The notes beneath the pieces are model-generated. The model saw nothing but the letters and a program-made list of their open reading frames with translations. It was not told the origin of the DNA and ran no database searches. DNA of 23,607 bases from NCBI GenBank assembly GCA_910592005.1, contig CAJVPP010001007.1, positions 1-23,607 of the forward strand, in the 5' to 3' direction. The DNA is from Funneliformis mosseae. Taxonomy: Eukaryota; Glomeromycota; Glomeromycetes; Glomerales; Glomeraceae. Positions within the stretch are counted from its first letter, which is position 1, and each line of letters begins with the position of its first letter. This document shows, piece after piece, positions 19,150 to 23,607 of the stretch. The position numbers were made by a program, and so were the translations under genes.

Positions 19150-19330
19150 AGAAGTTATGATTTTTAATAATTTTTTACGTTTTTCATCTGTAGTTATAAC
19201 TAGAATATTAGAAGACTTATCAGGTTTAATATTAAGTTTAAAAGCTAAAATAGTTGAGATTATACATGTAGCCATACTTGAATCTAAAATAGTTTTAATT
19301 AGATTTAGTTTGAATCTTATAATACATCTT
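19150..19330 (-). pseudogene. Retropepsin-like protease relic of the gypsy element
   Basis: The minus-strand frame reads KTILDSSMATCIISTILAFK followed by LNIKPDKSSNILVITTDEKR. The LDSG-A-T-x-x-x-I-S pattern of retropepsins is present, but Gly of DSG is now Ser (19276-19278, GGT to AGT). The catalytic Asp itself is kept (19282-19284). In gypsy elements this aspartic protease cuts the Gag-Pol polyprotein. It lies between the zinc knuckle and reverse transcriptase as expected. The stretch shown has no internal stop; stops and frameshifts lie on both sides. Confidence 0.75.
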
Positions 19331-19818
19331 GCAGCGTATATTTATTATTATCAGTTATGTGAATTTAGGCAATATTTATTTCAATCTTAATTTCTTTTTC
19401 AATCTTCTTTATCTTATCTTTTATTTCTTAAAGATAGAAAGGATTTCTTAGTAGTTGTCTAAAGGTAATATTAGCATCTGATCTTTCAAGATCTTTAACC
19501 ATTCTATAAGGTTATTCATAATAAGGTTTTACTAATATAAACTAGACATTTGGTTTTATTTTTGAAGATTGAGATGAAGTCTTATTTTTCTATTCCTGAT
19601 TAGATTCTAATTATAATAATATAATTTGAGTAGTTTATGATAAAATTGACCTAGTAGTCATATAAGTTTCTTATTCAGTTTTAGCTTCTTCTATTTTTGC
19701 TAAATTGATATTTCTTTGTTAAGAACCATTATTATTCTGATTATTATTATTAGATTGAAAGTTAAATTGAAATTGAGTTTGAGTTCATGGTTGAGCTTTG
19801 ATTTTTGTTTCTGATTAA

Positions 19819-22660
19819 CAATCTCTGACTATATGTCCTTCTTTTCCAAAGTTCTAACATTTAAATCTTCTTTATTCATTATTATGATAATTTCTCTGAT
19901 TTTAATTTTGATTATTTCAGTTATTATATCAATTTATTTGTTAAACTTAAGTGTTAGCTAAATTTGCAGTTAATTGAAAAATTTGTTGTTGTAACAAATC
20001 TATTTGATTTGCTATGATCTGTTGCTATTAAATGGATTGAGCAATAATAAAACTTATCTCAATTTTTTCACTTTAGTTATAGCTATGTCTAAATTATTTA
20101 GATTATATTCTATTATCATTATTATGATATAGTTCTCGGCGAAAAGAATGGCGGAAAGTATTTATTGAATAATAAAAATTTTTAATAAATAACTTACAAA
20201 AATTTTTTTATTCTCAAATGCTTTTGATTAAGAAATTATACACTTAAAAAATTAAAATATAAAAGTATTCTCCTTCTCTGTCAATCTGGATTTAAATACA
20301 AGTTAAAATACTAAAAAATTAGGAAGTTGGCCTTTTTTTATATTAATTTAACTTTCATGCTTTTTATTTCCTAATTTTTTAGTTAAAATATAATATTTCT
20401 ATTGTAGAATATTTAGCTGAACATTTTATTATTAGTGGGTGAAGCTCGTTAACATAGTAAATTTTTTTGTAATCTTAATTTTAATGATAAAACACTCAAA
20501 TTTGATCTTATTTCACAATTGCAAAAATTTAATTTATATTAAAATATGCATTGCGAACTTCAAACAATACACATAGAATTTGGACTAGTAATACATATAA
20601 AATACTATGTAATTGTTTATACAAATCATTTAAAAAAAAGATAATTATATAGTAAAAGATTGCACCGCCATTCTTTTCGTCAGGGACTGTATATGAAACT
20701 AATCCTCTGATAAATTTGCTAATGATATATTGTTATTCAAATCCTCCTATAAGATTAATTCGTTAAACTAATATTTTGTATTTTTGAGCATAATCAGTTA
20801 CACTTTGTTCTGATTGTTAACAAATTAATTTTAAGTCAGTCATCCATTTATTTTTATGATAGTATTAATGAAATAATTTAAGAAATAGTTGGTGAAATTA
20901 TATTGGCTTCCTTGTAGATCCCAATTTTGAAAGTAAGTTAATTTTCATTATATCATTTGATAGTAGCATCTTTTAAGTATTTTGTAGCAATAGCTATTTT
21001 CTTATTATTAATCTATTAATTAGCTGTAACACTCATTCAAAAGAAGCAAGCTATTTATAAGGATCTTTATTATTTATATTATGAAAATAAGTAGATTTAA
21101 CTAAATTTAATTTTGCTTGATTTACTTAAGCTACATTTTCTATTGGATTAAAGTTTATAGTTTGTAATATCATGGTCATTTGTTAAAGTAACTGCGTCAT
21201 CTAAAAGTTATTATAGTTAACATTGAATATATTTATATTAAATACAGGTTGTGTAGTAACAGATTGAATTGAAGCAATTTCAAATCCTGTGTTTCCTGTA
21301 TTAAATGTATTAAATATGTTAAATGTATTGGATTACCACTGATATAATTGACTGTTATTTTATTGTATTGTATTACCTTCAATTTCAAATTCAGAAGAGA
21401 GATTAGAACTTTCAGTATTTACATTTGATGAGAAATTTATACTTAAACGATTATGAGATTAAAAAGAATTAGTAAAGTTTTTAGTTGATTTAAAAGTGAA
21501 TTTCTTTAACTCAGTTACTTTAGAAGTATTAATGAGATTTTTAACAGAAATAGATGTAGTAGTAGTTTCTAATTTACCAATAGTTATTTGATTAAAAATA
21601 TTTGAAGTATTTAGATTTAATTGATATCCTCTATATCCTAAAAAAGGTAAAATAATATGAAAACTTGTAGTCAAATTATCAATTTCTAGACTTTTATCTT
21701 TTGATTAAAGATTAATTATTTTAGTTGTAATTTTTGAAGTATCTATTATTTTATTATTGTCATATTCAAAATTTGGATTATCAATTAATGAATATTCATT
21801 ATTTTCTTCTTTAACAATCCTATCTGCTTCAGATCTGGTAAGATTGTAAGAGTTATTAAAGTATATTTGATTGTTGTTTAGCTTAGTATCTGAACCATAA
21901 TTATCTAAAAAGGGTTTACAATTTCTTGAAGGGAAGTTTCGATAGTATTAAACTGAGGTAACTGAAATGAAGATTGACTAATTTCAGATTCTGTAATCAT
22001 GTTTAATGATTTTTTAGATGTTCTTTCTGCATTTGTAAAGGTGATTGAAGAATTTCTTCTTCTATTAGGTTATCTAGAAAAGGTATAAATTCTTCTATCT
22101 CTAAGTTAATATGTCTATTAGAATTAAGAATATCTAATTTTTAACTATGGTATCTTTTTTTGGAAGAGTCACATTTAATTTTTCTTGTAATGAATAATTG
22201 TTGAATTTAATTGAAAATTGTATTCACGTAGTAAATAGAGAAAGATTATTTATAAAGCAACTAGTTTCTATGAATACAGAAATTAATTGAATGATTGGAA
22301 TATTTTAGTTGTAATTGATTTATATCTAAAACTTCAAATTAAAGAACTAATTTAAGCAATAAAAATTCAAAAAAGATTACAATCATTTAGATGAGAATTA
22401 AACTTAGAAATAATTTAACTAATAAAAATAAAAAAATCAAAAGTAATACCAGTATATCTATATGCTTTAAATTGAATTTGATATCAGTTCTACAAATTTT
22501 CAAAATTTTTAGATTTAGGAATATAAAGAGGATAACAAATCAAACAGGATAAGTCTCTTCTAAGAAGTTCTTTTGAATAAATCTTTGGTTCATGACTGAG
22601 GTCATATACTTAATTCTCTTGTCTAAGTTCATTTAAATCCATAATTTTTTTTTATTTTTT
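19819..22660 (-). pseudogene. Gag relic with broken CCHC zinc knuckle, interrupted by a MITE
   Basis: The zinc knuckle at 19861-19819 reads KC-stop-NFGKEGHIVRDC. The C-x2-C-x4-H-x4-C pattern is evident, but the second Cys is Phe and a stop lies beside the first. Upstream, about 20820-20700, QSEQSVTDYAQKYKILV and SKFIRGLVSY match the retrotransposon Gag core (Y-A-x-x-F/Y...F-x-x-G-L). Between them the element at 20130-20689 is inserted. The N-terminal portion (to about 22660) is Ser/Thr/Asn-rich, with one open piece at 21459-21674 that has no domain I know. Gag would have formed the particle shell and bound element RNA through the knuckle. Exact start not determinable. Confidence 0.65.
20130..20689. 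mobile_element. MITE-like TA-flanked element, 560 bp, inside gag
   Basis: Inverted ends of 25 bp: left TAGTTCTCGGCGAAAAGAAT, right (reverse complement) CAGTCCCTGACGAAAAGAAT, both then GGCGG. All five mismatches are transitions. TA flanks both ends (20128-20129 and 20690-20691), as for Tc1/mariner relatives. There is no coding capacity. A 16-bp perfect inverted repeat inside (ACTAAAAAATTAGGAA at 20310-20325 with its complement at 20368-20383) can form a hairpin with a 42-nt loop. It is inserted within the gag relic and therefore entered after the retrotransposon. Confidence 0.88.
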
Positions 22661-22697
22661 TCAAAAGTTTTTTATCTTCTGATAGGAATTACCAAAT

Positions 22698-23411
22698 TAT
22701 CACTAGGTTCATTTTCAGTTATTTTAATGTTTAAATTGAAAGGCTGCAGCAGTTGATTCTATATATTAAAGTTTCTGATTTTAGGATTTTCTTTAAGTCC
22801 TACAGGTATCTGTTATATTTGAATCAACTTAGTAATTTATTATGTTTTAGAATATAAGATATGTTAGATAAACTTGTAATAATAAACTCAATAGTAAGTT
22901 AGTGTAGGTTGTTATAACAAATCTAAGATGAGAGACAACATTGAAAGAAAAAGTAAATTTATTTAGAAATTAATTCTTTTTTTTATAACTTAAAACTTAT
23001 ATAAAACTTATAAATGAATTAATTTATAATTTAAGTAAACACTATTCTATTTATACAAAATTAATTTGCTATAGCTAATAATTACTATGTTATAAACTAA
23101 CTATTTTAGTAAACTTTGGCTATAAAATAATAATAAAAGATAATAAAATATGAAATAAAATAATGAAATAAGTAAATATAATAAAAACATTTTAGAATGA
23201 ATAATTATGTATTATTACGAGTATAATTTGAATTCGTAGTATCAGAAGAGTTAGATAGATTTTAGTTGATCTGATAAATTATATAAATCTTTAATATTTT
23301 TCTGATTCGTCTAGCACAGTGATTATAAATCATTACTACGCATTATTATCTGATGGTTTTCACATAACATTTTTTATATTTGTAATAATATTTATTTCTA
23401 ATGCTAACAAT
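22698..23411 (-). repeat. 5' LTR of the gypsy-type element
   Basis: Partner of 13869-14602. Minus-strand transcription of the element would begin in this copy. In the block 22742-22853, compared with 13913-14024, I count 12 differences in 112 bp: ten read C in the left copy and T here, one G to A and one T to C. The upper border is set by the end of homology near GCTAACAAT; the expected terminal TG is not preserved. Confidence 0.82.
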
Positions 23412-23534
23412 GCTCTGTCTTCACTATTTAAATAATTAATCTGTATAATTTGATTATTATGTTTAATTATTAATTGTGACTTTTGCTAAATCTCCTAATA
23501 ATTAGCTTTTAAAAGACTTTTAGGATAATCAATA

Positions 23535-23607
23535 CAGTCAACTCTTTCTACAACGAATTTTGATATAACGAATTTTACAATACAACGGATTTTCAGTGTC
23601 GGACAGA
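23535..23607. mobile_element. Left end of a probable pogo-like (Tc1/mariner superfamily) element, cut by the window
   Basis: TA (23533-23534) is followed by CAGTCAACTCTTTCTACAAC, resembling pogo/Tigger-type ends that I recall as CAGT-x-x-A-C-T-C followed by ATAACGAA. A motif like ACAACGAATTTT appears three times about 16 bp apart (about 23550, 23565, 23582), as subterminal transposase-binding repeats would. No coding sequence is inside the window and the other end is not visible. Confidence 0.6.

Larger units (their letters stand above)
13869..23411 (-). mobile_element. Decayed Ty3/gypsy-type LTR retrotransposon, about 9.5 kb
   Basis: Direct repeats of about 0.7 kb (13869-14602 and 22698-23411) enclose minus-strand relics in the order gag, zinc knuckle, protease, reverse transcriptase, RNase H, integrase. 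Integrase last is the Ty3/gypsy order (copia elements have it before the polymerase). Next to the left (3') LTR a purine-rich AAAGGA precedes TGATTATTAG, fitting a polypurine tract and LTR start. Next to the right (5') LTR, TTTGGTAATTCC may be a primer-binding site for an unidentified tRNA. All coding parts have many stops and frameshifts, and a MITE-like element sits in gag. The target duplication is unresolved; CTTCA occurs at 13861-13865 and 23419-23423 but does not abut the matched LTR end. Confidence 0.85.

Noticed and set aside
19157..19390. Plus-strand open frame of 77 codons
   Set aside because: It is the antisense shadow of the protease relic, whose LDS motif and following strand are read on the minus strand.
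13861..23423. CTTCA as 5-bp target duplication of the gypsy-type element
   Set aside because: The right-hand copy is about 8-12 bp beyond the end of LTR homology, and a 5-bp match is easily found by chance.
1..23607. Alternative genetic code with TAA/TAG read as Gln and TGA as Trp
   Set aside because: Many frames would open if these codons were sense, but the intact ATPase gene uses CAA/CAG for Gln, TGG for Trp and ends at TAA with correct splicing. Catalytic residues are also mutated in the relics. Decay explains both.

Overview
The window is about 23.6 kb of very AT-rich eukaryotic DNA. It has short GT-AG introns (60-70 nt), TA-flanked DNA transposons, a PIF/Harbinger-type element and a Ty3/gypsy-type LTR retrotransposon. 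The one gene that looks intact is a P-loop ATPase of a kind I recall as strongly multiplied in arbuscular mycorrhizal fungi (Rhizophagus/Glomeromycotina). Together these suggest a glomeromycotine fungal nuclear genome. That assignment is an inference from sequence style and protein families, not a database match.

Layout. 1-649: AT-rich, with a small inverted-repeat cluster (89-158). 650-1230: internally deleted Tc1/mariner-like element with a fragment of transposase DNA-binding domain. 1231-2503: AT-rich, with a possible unknown coding relic. 2504-8803: what I read as one decayed Harbinger-like element. It carries a SANT/Myb-like gene (+) and a HARBI1-like nuclease gene (-) facing each other. 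Three later insertions split it: a foldback element in the SANT gene (3438-4200), a complete but dead Tc1/mariner-type element with a predicted transposase intron in the microsatellite between the two genes (4844-6581), and an LTR-like insertion in the nuclease gene (about 7688-8405). 8868-9882: a frameshifted relic of an unrecognised protein family. 10807-12451 (-): the five-exon P-loop ATPase gene, with a candidate TATA box and polyadenylation signal. 13319-13399: a small GC-rich coiled-coil coding fragment made of a 21-bp tandem repeat. 13869-23411: a decayed Ty3/gypsy-type element on the minus strand. It has two LTRs of about 0.7 kb, gag with a broken zinc knuckle, protease, reverse transcriptase, RNase H and integrase, and a 560-bp TA-flanked MITE-like element is inserted in gag. 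23535 to the end: probable start of a pogo-like element cut by the window edge.

Apart from the ATPase gene the window is a transposon graveyard. Almost all damage that can be read is of transition type: CAA/CAG to TAA/TAG, CGA or TGG to stop, and Asp (GAT) to Asn (AAT). The Asp-to-Asn change hits the active-site aspartate of three different enzymes: Harbinger nuclease, reverse transcriptase and integrase. The ATPase gene uses ordinary Gln and Trp codons, so this is decay and not an alternative genetic code.
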